Source: Phragmitibacter flavus (GTDB lineage: Bacteria > Verrucomicrobiota > Verrucomicrobiia > Verrucomicrobiales > Verrucomicrobiaceae). Taken from it: 64,000 bases of DNA. Position 1 is the stretch's first letter. The number at the start of each line of letters is the position of its first letter. The notes below the pieces were generated by a model. That model did not search any database. It had not been told where the DNA came from and saw only the letters and a list, made by a program, of their open reading frames with translations. This document shows, piece by piece, positions 1 to 11,545 of this stretch. The DNA is taken from NCBI RefSeq assembly GCF_005780165.1, contig NZ_VAUV01000018.1:41361-105360 (forward strand), written 5' to 3'. Position numbers and translations under genes: made by a program.

Positions 1-646
1 GCGGGTCGTCTTGTCCTGGAGGAAGCGCGTTCTATGATCAAGGCCAAGGCGAGCTTTGCTTTTGAGCCGGAAGCCTTGGGAAGGCTGTAGACAGACTGAT
101 CGGAGATCAGCCCGAAGGGCGGCGGACTGGGATGTCCGTCGTCAATCGACACTCAGCGGAAAAACCTATGTGGCGTTGATTCGAGATGCGAAAGAAAAGG
201 GTTATCGCATCCTGTTACACTACATTGTCATCGGCTCTGCCACGCAGGCCGTCGATCGTGTGGCGTTGCGGGTGAAATTGGGAGGGCACAATGTGCCGAA
301 TGACGATGTGCACCGCCGCTTTGAACGTAGCCGCAGGCACTTCATCGAAGCTTGCCTGCCACTTGCTGATGAATGGGGATTGTGGGATAATCAACAACCA
401 CCGCCAAAGCAGATCGCTGACAGCCAAACGTATACCCTCGACCAACTGCTAGCCATGCTCAATTTCCCCAACCTCCAGGAAACGCCTCCCGCTGAAATGT
501 CGGAAATGTCTAAGATCGAGCTCGAAGCCAGCCGCGTCGCAACAGAGAAGATGCTCGACTACTACAAGCGCATTGGCATCAAGGTGACGCCTCAGATGAC
601 GCTGGCTCCTGAAAAGCCGAAGCGGACGCGGCGTAAAGTTGGGTGA
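1..646 (+). pseudogene. Zeta-toxin/COG4185-like kinase, 5' truncated by window and disrupted
   Basis: Two parts of one protein lie in different frames. Frame 1 from the window start reads AGRLVLEEARSMIKAKASFAFE up to base 66 and then meets a stop at 88-90. From base 146 frame 2 resumes with STLSGKTYVALIRDAKEKGY and continues through GGHNVPNDDVHRRFERSRRHF to the stop at 644-646. Joined, the pieces match the zeta-toxin/COG4185 family pattern (FAFE, then T/S-TLSG, then RV..GGH.VP.D...RR). That family comprises P-loop kinases, some of which phosphorylate UDP-N-acetylglucosamine. The P-loop would lie upstream of the window. The 79 nt between the pieces are not a multiple of three. A TTG at 56 could restart frame 2, but the product would lack the N-terminal catalytic part. 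Family assignment is by motif; loss of function is inferred. Confidence 0.65.
67..145. repeat. 79-nt hairpin-rich insertion inside the zeta-toxin-like gene
   Basis: This is the segment that separates the two conserved halves of the kinase. It folds into four consecutive short hairpins: AGCCTT-GGG-AAGGCT (72-86), CTGATC-GGA-GATCAG (96-110), CCC-GAA-GGG (111-119) and CGGAC-TGGGAT-GTCCG (123-138). No transposase and no obvious target duplication is visible, so a small non-autonomous (REP- or MITE-like) element is the simplest reading. Its exact ends are inferred from protein homology. Confidence 0.5.
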
Positions 647-746
647 TGCTCTTGCTCTGACCAACTCAACTGCCGAGGAGCTGAGGTGTGCTTCATCTCC
701 CCATGAACTTCCGGTTCTTCCCGGTCGCCGTTTTCGAGTTGTCACC

Positions 747-1265
747 CTACTGAGCTTCGGGGGCTTCAGTGAGAAATGCCAGATCAAAAATAAGCTTGGC
801 CTCTTTGGCGTAGTCGCCTGGCTCACTGAGGATTACTTCGCCTTGCACCCGGTCACCCGTGATCGTGGCTTTGCCTTTCAGGATGGTTTGGTCCGCCTCG
901 TTCTTCTTGGAGAAGACTGCCCCGCCACCGTCCCCCACCAGGTAACGTAGCGTGCCGTCGGGCTTGAAGGAGGCTTTAATATAAGAAGCATTACCTTCCA
1001 AGGTCTGCGTCTCTTCCGCGTTCGCCTTTACCACCTGCTCAATCTGTTTCGCCGTCAGCGGCTTGACGGTCGCAATCACAATGATGCGGGGATCATTGAA
1101 CGATTTCCCTCGCAGTGCGACCACATGGTTATAAACCGTGGGGCGGCCTTGCACGCTGAGACTGGCCTCAGCTTGTGCCGATGCTTCCTGAGCTACGGCG
1201 ATAACTGGCAGGGTGGTGACCAAAAAAGCCGTGACGGCCATCGAACGAATAAGTGGAAGAATCAT
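747..1265 (-). CDS. Secreted hypothetical protein, single-domain relative of the next gene
   Basis: About 172 aa. I chose the ATG at 1265 because it is followed at once by a signal-peptide-like start (MILPLIRSMAV, then a hydrophobic run ending AVAQEASA); the open frame extends upstream to 1343 without a better start. The exported part is roughly 145 aa. It carries a beta-rich pattern, a charged helix near the middle (LTAKQIEQVVKANAEE), then GNASYIKASFKPDG and a closing strand pair (KGKATITGDRVQGEV, AKLIFDLAFL). The same order of elements appears in the protein encoded just upstream on the same strand (1434-2471), so the two are probably diverged paralogues sharing one periplasmic domain. I do not recognise the function. 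The gap of 168 nt to the upstream gene allows co-transcription. Confidence 0.7.
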   Translation of the reverse strand: MILPLIRSMAVTAFLVTTLPVIAVAQEASAQAEASLSVQGRPTVYNHVVALRGKSFNDPRIIVIATVKPLTAKQIEQVVKANAEETQTLEGNASYIKASFKPDGTLRYLVGDGGGAVFSKKNEADQTILKGKATITGDRVQGEVILSEPGDYAKEAKLIFDLAFLTEAPEAQ

Positions 1266-1433
1266 ATGGCGGATTGGAGCGCTTTGGGAAATCCCTGTCA
1301 ACCGATCTGGATCAGAATTTGGTAGATGAACGTAGTGATCCATTCGATCAGAACACGACCAACTCCTGGCTGCTGTCTTGCATACGTATTCAGCGATTCA
1401 GTTTCGGGCGCAGAGCAGACCTGCCATCCCCTT

Positions 1434-2471
1434 CTAGAATCCTGCGGGGATTTGTTTCATCGCTTCTTTGATCAGACGATTGGCCTCGGCTTCGATACTT
1501 TCGGCATCGGTGGTTTTGCTTTTGGCGGGTTTGGATTCTGCGGATGGTGAAGAAGAAGAAGTCGGAGGATTCGACCAGTCGAGTCCTTGGGTGAAGATTT
1601 TGACCGTGCATCCTTTGCCTGCTGGCTGAACCATGATGGTCAGCTCAGCACCATTGAGCTTGCGTTTGAGAATGGCATTGGTTTTCGCCATCAAACCGCC
1701 AGGAGTTTCCTTCCAACCTTGCTTCTTCAACTTGGCAGAAAAGTCGTTGGCCACCACGCTGACGGAAGCATCGGAACGAAATCCGATGTGCTCTACCACT
1801 TTTTTGTATTCCACATCGACGGCACCCGCAGGAAGAGGAAGTTCAGACACAGGCATTTTCGGTCCGGCATCGACGGGTTTCTCCCTCTCTTCCTCCGAAG
1901 CGGCATCGGCATCGGCCTTCTTTGGCATGGCGCTGGCCGGATCGGCTACGGCAACAAATGCACCCTTCGGCAAAGGGGCGGAAAATGTCAGGTCGACGTT
2001 CCATTTTTGGTCAAAGGCATCAAGTTCTCCGCCGGTGGCGAGCTGACCTGAAACATGCGTCTCGGTGACTTTAAAATCGATCATCTTGATTTCGCCGACG
2101 GCGGAAAAAGGGGATTTCTCATGCGCGGTATGTGCCACTTCGCAACCGAAGATACCACCGTCTTTGAACACGCTGATCATCAGGGCGCTACCCAACTTTT
2201 TAAATGCGGCATCAAATTCCGGCTTCTTGGATTTTGATGGATCTTTCTCAGTAAAGATCAGACGAATCGCCGCCTTGTCACTGAATGGCTCGCGTGTTTG
2301 CACCACCAGATGCTGGATTTTGCCATCTTTGCCGTCGCCTAGAAAGGTGCCTTTGACGACGGGATTATCTGGAAGTGTCTGCGCTTGCAAACTCCAAGAA
2401 CTCATGTTAATCGCCAATGCGGCTAAGAGAATCGCGAGCGATGGTGACACAACTGAAGGATAATGTTTCAT
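1434..2471 (-). CDS. Secreted two-domain hypothetical protein
   Basis: About 345 aa from the ATG at 2471 (MKHYPSVVSP, then a hydrophobic segment ending LQAQ). The open frame runs further upstream, but those residues do not look like a signal peptide. Domain 1 (about residues 30-165) resembles the whole of the 747-1265 product: LVVQTREPFSDK, GSALMISVFKDGG, GEIKMIDFKVTETHVSGQL, WNVDLTFSAPLP. A charged linker (about 175-200, rich in K, D, E and A) follows. Domain 2 (about 205-290, ELPLPAGAVDVEY, FSAKLKKQGWKE, LTIMVQP, GLDW) is a compact alpha/beta segment that I believe recurs in verrucomicrobial secreted proteins; I have no functional name for it. A Ser/Pro/Lys-rich stretch and a basic amphipathic tail (AEANRLIKEAMKQ) close the protein. 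Its role is unknown; a periplasmic or surface location is inferred. Confidence 0.75.
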   Translation of the reverse strand: MKHYPSVVSPSLAILLAALAINMSSWSLQAQTLPDNPVVKGTFLGDGKDGKIQHLVVQTREPFSDKAAIRLIFTEKDPSKSKKPEFDAAFKKLGSALMISVFKDGGIFGCEVAHTAHEKSPFSAVGEIKMIDFKVTETHVSGQLATGGELDAFDQKWNVDLTFSAPLPKGAFVAVADPASAMPKKADADAASEEEREKPVDAGPKMPVSELPLPAGAVDVEYKKVVEHIGFRSDASVSVVANDFSAKLKKQGWKETPGGLMAKTNAILKRKLNGAELTIMVQPAGKGCTVKIFTQGLDWSNPPTSSSSPSAESKPAKSKTTDAESIEAEANRLIKEAMKQIPAGF

Positions 2472-2995
2472 GATTTTACTGGGACTGTCGAAGTGGCCCG
2501 AAATCGTCACTTCATGGTATGATGGTGGGTTCTTTTGTTCGTGTGACCAAGGTTTTGCATTCACGGCAGGTAAACGCTCACAAATTTATCGTTGGCGTTT
2601 CCCTTCCAAACCAACTGACCGTTCTCACGTGGCGTCGAGTTTTCCGGTCACCTTGCCTAAACCTTTTCCTCATTGAACGGAACGAAGATATCGAGATGAC
2701 ATACTTTTTCCATCCCGCCGGGATCACCAGTTTCACAGAGGAATCACAGCCATAAGCCCAAGGCCACGTCTCAACTCGCACATATTAACAGTGCAATTGA
2801 TCAATAGGACAACGCCAACCAATTGGAGCAATAGCAAGACCACACGCCCCATATCCCAATGACGTTTTTGTGGATAGATGATTCATAAATAAATGTGTTC
2901 CCATGAACTACTCAAAAACTGTGCTTTTCATCTTCTCGACGCTATTCCTAAAAAGTGATTGCACTTGAATAAGTCACGCTTCTAAGATAGTGGCT
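2472..2995. other. 524-nt AT-rich intergenic region between divergent genes
   Basis: No convincing gene was found. The segment separates the minus-strand gene starting at 2471 from the plus-strand Delta-60 protein, and it becomes AT-rich after 2830, consistent with divergent promoters. It contains the palindrome CCAATTGG at 2819-2826 and a promoter-like pair next to the Delta-60 start (listed separately). Short open frames here have no family features. Confidence 0.5.
2959..2988 (+). promoter_or_regulatory. Candidate sigma70-type promoter of the Delta-60 gene
   Basis: TTGCAC at 2959-2964 and TAAGAT at 2983-2988 are 18 nt apart, a plausible -35/-10 pair. The -10 box ends only 7 nt before the ATG at 2996, so if used it would give a leaderless or nearly leaderless transcript. 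This is pattern matching only. Confidence 0.3.
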
Positions 2996-5900
2996 ATGTC
3001 GACGTCTGGCCTGAGGTGCTGCAGCAATCTGTCCGCGGTGACGGGGCGGGTATTTGCATGGAGTGTAGGAGCGCTGGCAAGCTTGGGGATTGCCGCTTTG
3101 AATGCAGATGAAGTGCCTGGCACGGTGGATGAGTCCTTCACGGTAAAGGCGGTGCAAGGTGGCAAAATCACTCAACTCGTTCAGCAGCCCGACGGCAAGG
3201 TGTTGGTGGCTGGTAACTTTACCAAAGTGAATGGAACGGATCGTGCCTGGGTGATCCGTTTGAATACAGACGGAAGCGTGGATGAGTCCTTCAATTTTAC
3301 CGCGAGCCCGAGTTGGGAATTCCAGATTACGGAGATGGTTTTGGCGGTGCAGCCGGATGGTCGCATCCTTCTATTCAACAATCATTCCTTTGCGAGCTTG
3401 ATTCGCCTGAATGTGGATGGCAGCAGCGATAGCAGTTTCGCGCCTCCAGCCATGCATACTTCTTCCGGTCCTGAGGCTCACGCCATCCTCCTGCAGGAGG
3501 ATGGCAAGATTTTGGTAGGAGGGCGGTTTTCGACAGTCAATGGGACAGCAAGGTCCAACCTGGCGAGGATCAATGCTGATGGGACATTGGACACGACTTT
3601 CTCTCTGGCCGTGGGTGGAAGAGTCAAAATGCTGCAGGCCTTGGAAAATGGCAGTGTCCTTATTGGGGGTGAAATCACTACTGTCGGAGGCACCTCCGTC
3701 AATAAGGTGGCAAAAATCAACGACAGCGGGCAGCTTGACACCTCGTTTGCACCAGCCCTTGTGCCGGGCGTGACCTCGGTCAACGTGGCCGTGGTGCTGG
3801 AGGATGGGCGATTAAGATTGGGGGGAAGTCGCAGTGGGGCGAACAGCGATCCTGCAGGCTGGGTGGCGGGGCTACTGACGAATGGAGAGGTGGATCCCAG
3901 CTTTAACACATGGATGAGCACTGAAGGCATTGTAGAAGCACTGGTTCTCAGAAATTTGGAGAGTAGTGGCTATCTGATTGGAGGTGGCTTTACAGATGAC
4001 AACGGGACGGCGCAATCAGCAGTGCAGTCCTTGGATCAAGGTGGAATGCCACAAGTGGAGGCACAACAGGTTGACATGGTGAACTCGCGAGCTAGCGCGT
4101 TGTTGCCATTGGCTGATGGACGGGTGCTGGTTGGGGGCGATGTCGTAACCGTGGGAAATCAGTCCCGGCTGGGTCTGGCAAGATTGCAGGCAAATTTGAG
4201 CTTGGATCATGACCATCGCCTGCAATTCACTCACCCAAGGTATCCTGACTCTGAAGATCGTATGGCAACCTTGCGCCTGGAGCGATTGGCGGATGGCCGC
4301 GTGGCAACGATGGGGCGGGTTGACGCATTGATTTCGGCTGATGGAAACACCTATCAACCAGTCTCGCCAATCGGGGTGCTGACCGCTGGTCGACAAATCG
4401 ATGAGGGATTCTCTGCCGCTCCGTCTGGAAGACCTCTAACCATGGCAGAGGCGGTGGCAAGCACCCAGGACGGACAACTGCTGATCGGAGGTGCGACCGA
4501 CAAAAAAAGCCCGGTAGCAACTGCGCCAGTGTCGCGGTTCTCCTCTGCTGGAGGATGGGATGAGACCTTTTTGATTCAACCATCGTCACTGGAATGGGTT
4601 GGTGGCCTTGAAGTGCTGCCAGATGGCAAGGTGATTGGAGGTGGCAACGCCAACTACTTCGTCCCCGGATTGGAGGGAGCGGTAAGAAGATGGTTGCCGG
4701 ATGGGCAGGAGGATCCGGAATTTGCAGTGACACCGGTTGGGAAAGTGAACCAGGTGAGGCGCCTGCCTGATGGCCGAATTCTAGTGATCGAAAGCCAGAT
4801 GATAAGGCGCCTGCGCAGCAACGGAGAGGTGGATACCGGGTTCAAGCCTGTCTCGTTTATCGGCGGCTTCATCGAAGAGGTGAAATTGCTTCCAGGTGAT
4901 CGATTGATCGCCGTAGGAAGCTTCGGCGCGGCGAATGGAGTGCTTGCGAATAGAATGGTGAAGCTTCATGCCGATGGATCGGTGGACACGAGTTTCAACA
5001 CTTGGGGCGGTCCTAATCATACGGTCCATGATGTGGTGGTTAGAAAGGATGGAGATATCGTGATTGCAGGAACATTTCAGATGGTGGATGGGATGTCATG
5101 CCGATTCCTGATGCAACTGGATTCTAGCGGGAAAAGACGTCCCGACTTCGTGACAGTGGAGGATTTGGATGGGGCATGTTACGCCCTTTTACAGGACGGT
5201 GATCAAGCAGTGTTGGTGGGCGGTTCATTCCAGACCTTCGACGGCCTGGCTGCAGAAGGCTTGGCCAGGGTATGGCTGAAGCCATCGGGGCCTGCACCCG
5301 CGATTCCAATTCCCCCTGAAATGCAAGCCTTGGCAGTGTCGGCCTATCGTGCCATGCTCACCTGGAGTATCGTGCCGAATGCAGAGGGATACGTGATCGA
5401 GCGCCGCGTAGTTGGCGATACCGATTGGATCCCCATTCATTTTCCGACGGGAACGATGACATCGTTCGAGGACGATACGGTGACTGCACTGCTGGCGTAT
5501 GAATACCGGATTCGCGCCTGGAATTCCGCTGGAGAATCTGCTCCTGTGATCACTGACTCGATCACCATGCCACCAAACGAAGGCATGCTGGGAACCTTGC
5601 TGCCAGGAAATGAATTAGATCTATGGCGGCAGGGGCACATTCAATCCTTGGCAAGGCAAACTGATGGCAAAATTCTTGTCGGCGGCAACTTTAGCCGGGC
5701 TCACGGCTTGCTGCGCAAAAACATCGCGCGCCTGGACTCGAATGGCAACTTGGATGAATCCTTTGTCGTTGAAGGCGGCCCTTCCAGTGAGGTGCTGTGC
5801 ATCGGAGTTCAATCGGATGGAAAAATCATCATTGGTGGGACGTTTTTGAGGATCGGTGAGGTTGAGCAACGTTTCATTGCCAGGTTGCTGCCGAACGGCA

Positions 5901-8449
5901 CACTTGACCCGACTTTCGCTATCCAACCGGGCCTGGATCAGGGACCTGGGGGATCCGTTCGAAGTCTCAAAGTTTTGCCAGATGACAAGATTGTGGTGGG
6001 AGGGTCCTTTCAAAACTGGGCGGGTGATACGACACGCGGTTATGTGGCCCGATTGAATGCCGATGGCAGCCTGGATAACACCTTCGATGCGGCCAGGCCC
6101 AATGCGCCGGTAAATGCCGTCACCGTGTCGCCAGATGGCAGAGTGTATCTGGCAGGGACTTTCAGTAACATCGTCAATCGCGACGGCACTTCGTTGCGAG
6201 TTACCAGGCTGGCGAGATTGTTGGTAACTGGCAAGGTCGATGAAAGTTTGGGGATAATTGCGACCAGCTACAATTCAACGACCGCATCGTTGGCATTTCA
6301 CAGCCTGGACCTTCTGCCCAATAGTGAAATCATGGCGGCAGGTGGCTTTGACATGGTAAATGGAATCAATTACGCTGGCTTGGTGAGACTGCAGGAGGAT
6401 GGAACCATCAGTCCCTCATTTCCTGTAGGGATCGGTTCCTCTGGCGTGGTGAGAAGTGTGACAACACTGGATGCAAACCGCGTAGCGATTGCCGGCACCT
6501 TTTGGAGCTATGGCGGAGAGAGGCGGGACGGGTTTGCCATTGTCTCGACTGGTAACGTCTTGCAACCTGGCGTGCCCATGTTGTTTCCCACCAGTGGGGA
6601 GGTGGTCATGGCGCTGCCGGATGGCAACTGCCTGGTTGGTGGGGAGTTCCGCACGGCGCAGGAAACGAGGCATCAAAGCGTGGCCAAGGTAAGCACACCA
6701 ACGGGGACCGTAGATCCAAGTTTTTATGCAAGTTTCAGCAGGGGAGGCTCAGTGCATCGCATGCTTAGATTGGCGGAGGGCGGCACGCTGATCATGGGCA
6801 ACTTCAGCTCCGTCGGTGGACCCGATGATCTTGGGGTGCCGCATTATGGCATGCTCAAACTCCTCCCTGACGACAGCATTGACCCTGCCTTTGCCAGGGG
6901 ACCAGGATTTGAACAAACGGTGCGGGCTGTCGCTGAGACCGTTGATGGCAAGATTTTGGTGTCAGGGAATTTCGGCCGCTTCGGTCTAAACACCATCTAC
7001 CGGCTGGCACGCCTGCATGCGGATGGATCATTTGATGATTCTTTTGCACCTCCTACGGAGGGAAGCAGCAGTCTCATTTATAGTATTCTTCCCGAGCAGG
7101 ACGGAAAGGTGACGGTTGGCGGCGAGTTGACCAGCTTTGCCGGGCAGAACCGCTGGCAGTTGGCTCGATTCAGCGAGAACGGCGCCCTTCTTCCAGACTT
7201 TAGCAATTTCCCAAGCAGCAACCCCAAGCTCACCCGAAAATTGCACCGCGATTCTCAAGGCCGGATGCTGCGGGCCGGGAATTTCAACCGGATGGGAACT
7301 ACACTCCGAAGTTATCTCGGCCGTTTGCTTAGTGACGATACGGTCGATGCCGACTTCGCGCCCTATTCGAATGGCAATGTGAATGACCTTTATCTTGATA
7401 CCGAAGGACGCATGACGGTGGCTGGGAGTTTTACTGCAGTCGGCCCTTCCCAGCTTGTCAGTGGCAATCTTCCCAGGCCAGGATTGGCACGATTTTTTGT
7501 TAATGGTGAGGCCGATCACAGCTTCCGCACACCGCTGAATACAGGGAGCAATGTGACGGGGTTTGCACAAGGTGGCGAAGACAACTTGCTGGCTTTTGGA
7601 ACGCTCAATGGCTTGGTATCGGATCGGAGCCTTTTGGTGGCAAGATTTTTTGAGGACGGTGTCCATGACCAAAGCTTTGAATCGCCAACACTAACGTCTG
7701 GAGCCATTGTGGATGCCATCGCAGGAGAAAACCGCGTCCTGATCGGTGGAACGTTTGTTGATGTGAATGGAGAGCCTCGGATTGGCCTTGCAAAGCTTCG
7801 GTTGCAGCCTGTTCAACCGCCGCCTGATGCACCGTCGGGTTTGACTTTAAGTGGACTTGCAACCGGAATGATCACGTTGACTTGGGGGGCGAATCCCGCC
7901 TCCAACGGATACGTATTGGAAGGGAAGCAAGGTGGTTCGAGTGCCTGGCAAGTGTTGCATCTGGGAGCTTCGGAAGTGTTGCATTATCAACATTCCGGCC
8001 TGGCAGGTGGAGATACCTGGAGTTATCGTCTGAAAGCCTTCAATGCAATAGGTTATTCTGCCTATTCCCCAGTTTTGACGGCGATGGTCCCAGGAACTTT
8101 TGCGCAGTGGTTAAACGCATGGGGTGCCGCCTCCGATGCCTCACCAACCAGCGATGATGATGGAGATGGAATCACCTTGTTTGAAGAATATGCCAGGGGA
8201 CTTTCTCCTTTTTCCAAGGATAGCGCCATAGGCTCAACTTTGGTGGTTGAGGATAACCGTTTGGAGCTGACCTACTTCCGGGCACAACCTTCTCTCGTCT
8301 ATCAAGTCTACCGCTCGGATGATCTGATCGATTGGACCCTGATTGGAGTGGACCAAGGCGGGGATGGACCGTGGGTCACCGCTACGACGGCGATCACTAC
8401 CACCACGCCGAGACGCTTCTTGAAACTCGTGGTTGCCACTGCGCCGTAA
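2996..8449 (+). CDS. Giant Delta-60-repeat surface protein with two fibronectin-III domains
   Basis: About 1817 aa. The start may be ATG 2996 or the in-frame GTG 2990. A signal peptide is visible (RVFAWSVGALASLGIAALNA before DEV). The body is made of Delta-60 repeats (TIGR02608 type): I count about 27 copies of a core like PDGKVLVAGNF, each followed by RLNxDGSVDxSF. They are expected to form stacked beta-propeller-like modules. Two fibronectin type III domains interrupt them, near residues 770-860 (LTWSIVPNAEGYVIER) and 1610-1700 (LTWGANPASNGYVLEG), splitting the repeats into two blocks. The C-terminus has a linker (WLNAWGAASDASPTS), an acidic calcium-binding-like motif DDDGDGITLFEEYARG, and a terminal module with YQVYRSDDLIDW, a common end of verrucomicrobial exported proteins. 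Codon use is more AT-rich and G-rich on the coding strand than in the genes to the right. Likely a secreted or surface protein; the ligand is unknown. Confidence 0.9.
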   Translation: MSTSGLRCCSNLSAVTGRVFAWSVGALASLGIAALNADEVPGTVDESFTVKAVQGGKITQLVQQPDGKVLVAGNFTKVNGTDRAWVIRLNTDGSVDESFNFTASPSWEFQITEMVLAVQPDGRILLFNNHSFASLIRLNVDGSSDSSFAPPAMHTSSGPEAHAILLQEDGKILVGGRFSTVNGTARSNLARINADGTLDTTFSLAVGGRVKMLQALENGSVLIGGEITTVGGTSVNKVAKINDSGQLDTSFAPALVPGVTSVNVAVVLEDGRLRLGGSRSGANSDPAGWVAGLLTNGEVDPSFNTWMSTEGIVEALVLRNLESSGYLIGGGFTDDNGTAQSAVQSLDQGGMPQVEAQQVDMVNSRASALLPLADGRVLVGGDVVTVGNQSRLGLARLQANLSLDHDHRLQFTHPRYPDSEDRMATLRLERLADGRVATMGRVDALISADGNTYQPVSPIGVLTAGRQIDEGFSAAPSGRPLTMAEAVASTQDGQLLIGGATDKKSPVATAPVSRFSSAGGWDETFLIQPSSLEWVGGLEVLPDGKVIGGGNANYFVPGLEGAVRRWLPDGQEDPEFAVTPVGKVNQVRRLPDGRILVIESQMIRRLRSNGEVDTGFKPVSFIGGFIEEVKLLPGDRLIAVGSFGAANGVLANRMVKLHADGSVDTSFNTWGGPNHTVHDVVVRKDGDIVIAGTFQMVDGMSCRFLMQLDSSGKRRPDFVTVEDLDGACYALLQDGDQAVLVGGSFQTFDGLAAEGLARVWLKPSGPAPAIPIPPEMQALAVSAYRAMLTWSIVPNAEGYVIERRVVGDTDWIPIHFPTGTMTSFEDDTVTALLAYEYRIRAWNSAGESAPVITDSITMPPNEGMLGTLLPGNELDLWRQGHIQSLARQTDGKILVGGNFSRAHGLLRKNIARLDSNGNLDESFVVEGGPSSEVLCIGVQSDGKIIIGGTFLRIGEVEQRFIARLLPNGTLDPTFAIQPGLDQGPGGSVRSLKVLPDDKIVVGGSFQNWAGDTTRGYVARLNADGSLDNTFDAARPNAPVNAVTVSPDGRVYLAGTFSNIVNRDGTSLRVTRLARLLVTGKVDESLGIIATSYNSTTASLAFHSLDLLPNSEIMAAGGFDMVNGINYAGLVRLQEDGTISPSFPVGIGSSGVVRSVTTLDANRVAIAGTFWSYGGERRDGFAIVSTGNVLQPGVPMLFPTSGEVVMALPDGNCLVGGEFRTAQETRHQSVAKVSTPTGTVDPSFYASFSRGGSVHRMLRLAEGGTLIMGNFSSVGGPDDLGVPHYGMLKLLPDDSIDPAFARGPGFEQTVRAVAETVDGKILVSGNFGRFGLNTIYRLARLHADGSFDDSFAPPTEGSSSLIYSILPEQDGKVTVGGELTSFAGQNRWQLARFSENGALLPDFSNFPSSNPKLTRKLHRDSQGRMLRAGNFNRMGTTLRSYLGRLLSDDTVDADFAPYSNGNVNDLYLDTEGRMTVAGSFTAVGPSQLVSGNLPRPGLARFFVNGEADHSFRTPLNTGSNVTGFAQGGEDNLLAFGTLNGLVSDRSLLVARFFEDGVHDQSFESPTLTSGAIVDAIAGENRVLIGGTFVDVNGEPRIGLAKLRLQPVQPPPDAPSGLTLSGLATGMITLTWGANPASNGYVLEGKQGGSSAWQVLHLGASEVLHYQHSGLAGGDTWSYRLKAFNAIGYSAYSPVLTAMVPGTFAQWLNAWGAASDASPTSDDDGDGITLFEEYARGLSPFSKDSAIGSTLVVEDNRLELTYFRAQPSLVYQVYRSDDLIDWTLIGVDQGGDGPWVTATTAITTTTPRRFLKLVVATAP

Positions 8450-8490
8450 GAATTGCTGAAAAACAAGTCAAGGGCATTAAATCCGCTCCA

Positions 8491-8526
8491 AAAAACGAAA
8501 GCTCCGAACTCGGTGGAGTCCGGAGC
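8491..8526 (-). terminator. Intrinsic terminator downstream of katG
   Basis: Arms at 8501-8511 (GCTCCGAACTC) and 8516-8526 (GAGTCCGGAGC) flank a 4-nt loop. The single A/C mismatch seen on the plus strand becomes a G-U pair in the minus-strand transcript, and an A-rich run at 8491-8500 gives that transcript a U-rich tail. Orientation therefore favours termination of katG; it may also stop the plus-strand Delta-60 transcript less well. Confidence 0.75.
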
Positions 8527-8596
8527 CTTGGTGATAATTTCTATCGACAGGCACGCTGACTGAAGGTGTGCCCCTCTTGCTTCTCTCGATTTCGTC

Positions 8597-11360
<2,764 letters not shown>

Positions 11361-11428
11361 AAGATAGAGTTACTAAAGATCTGGAGCGAGTCCAGAACTT
11401 TTTGAATTTAAATCGTGCACGCAATATC

Positions 11429-11542
11429 TGGAGTGCGGGGCTTTGCACCGCTTTGGATCCGGCAGAATTGGGGAAACTGCAGCTTTATCCCTACCTGTCA
11501 TGTCGCGATCCCGTCCAAAGCGCCGCTGAGCGGCGCACTCCA
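11429..11542. repeat. Inverted pair of an intergenic palindromic element
   Basis: The left copy reads TGGAGTGCG at 11429-11437 and GCTTTGGA at 11450-11457. The right copy is inverted: TCCAAAGC at 11514-11521 and CGCACTCCA at 11534-11542, with an internal hairpin GCCGCTGAGCGGC. So two copies of the pattern TGGAGTGCG, about 12 nt, GCTTTGGA face each other across 56 nt. It lies between the dienelactone-hydrolase gene end and the Fur start and is non-coding. It looks like a dispersed repeat family; it could also act as a terminator for the upstream minus-strand gene. Confidence 0.55.
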
Positions 11543-11545
11543 AAA

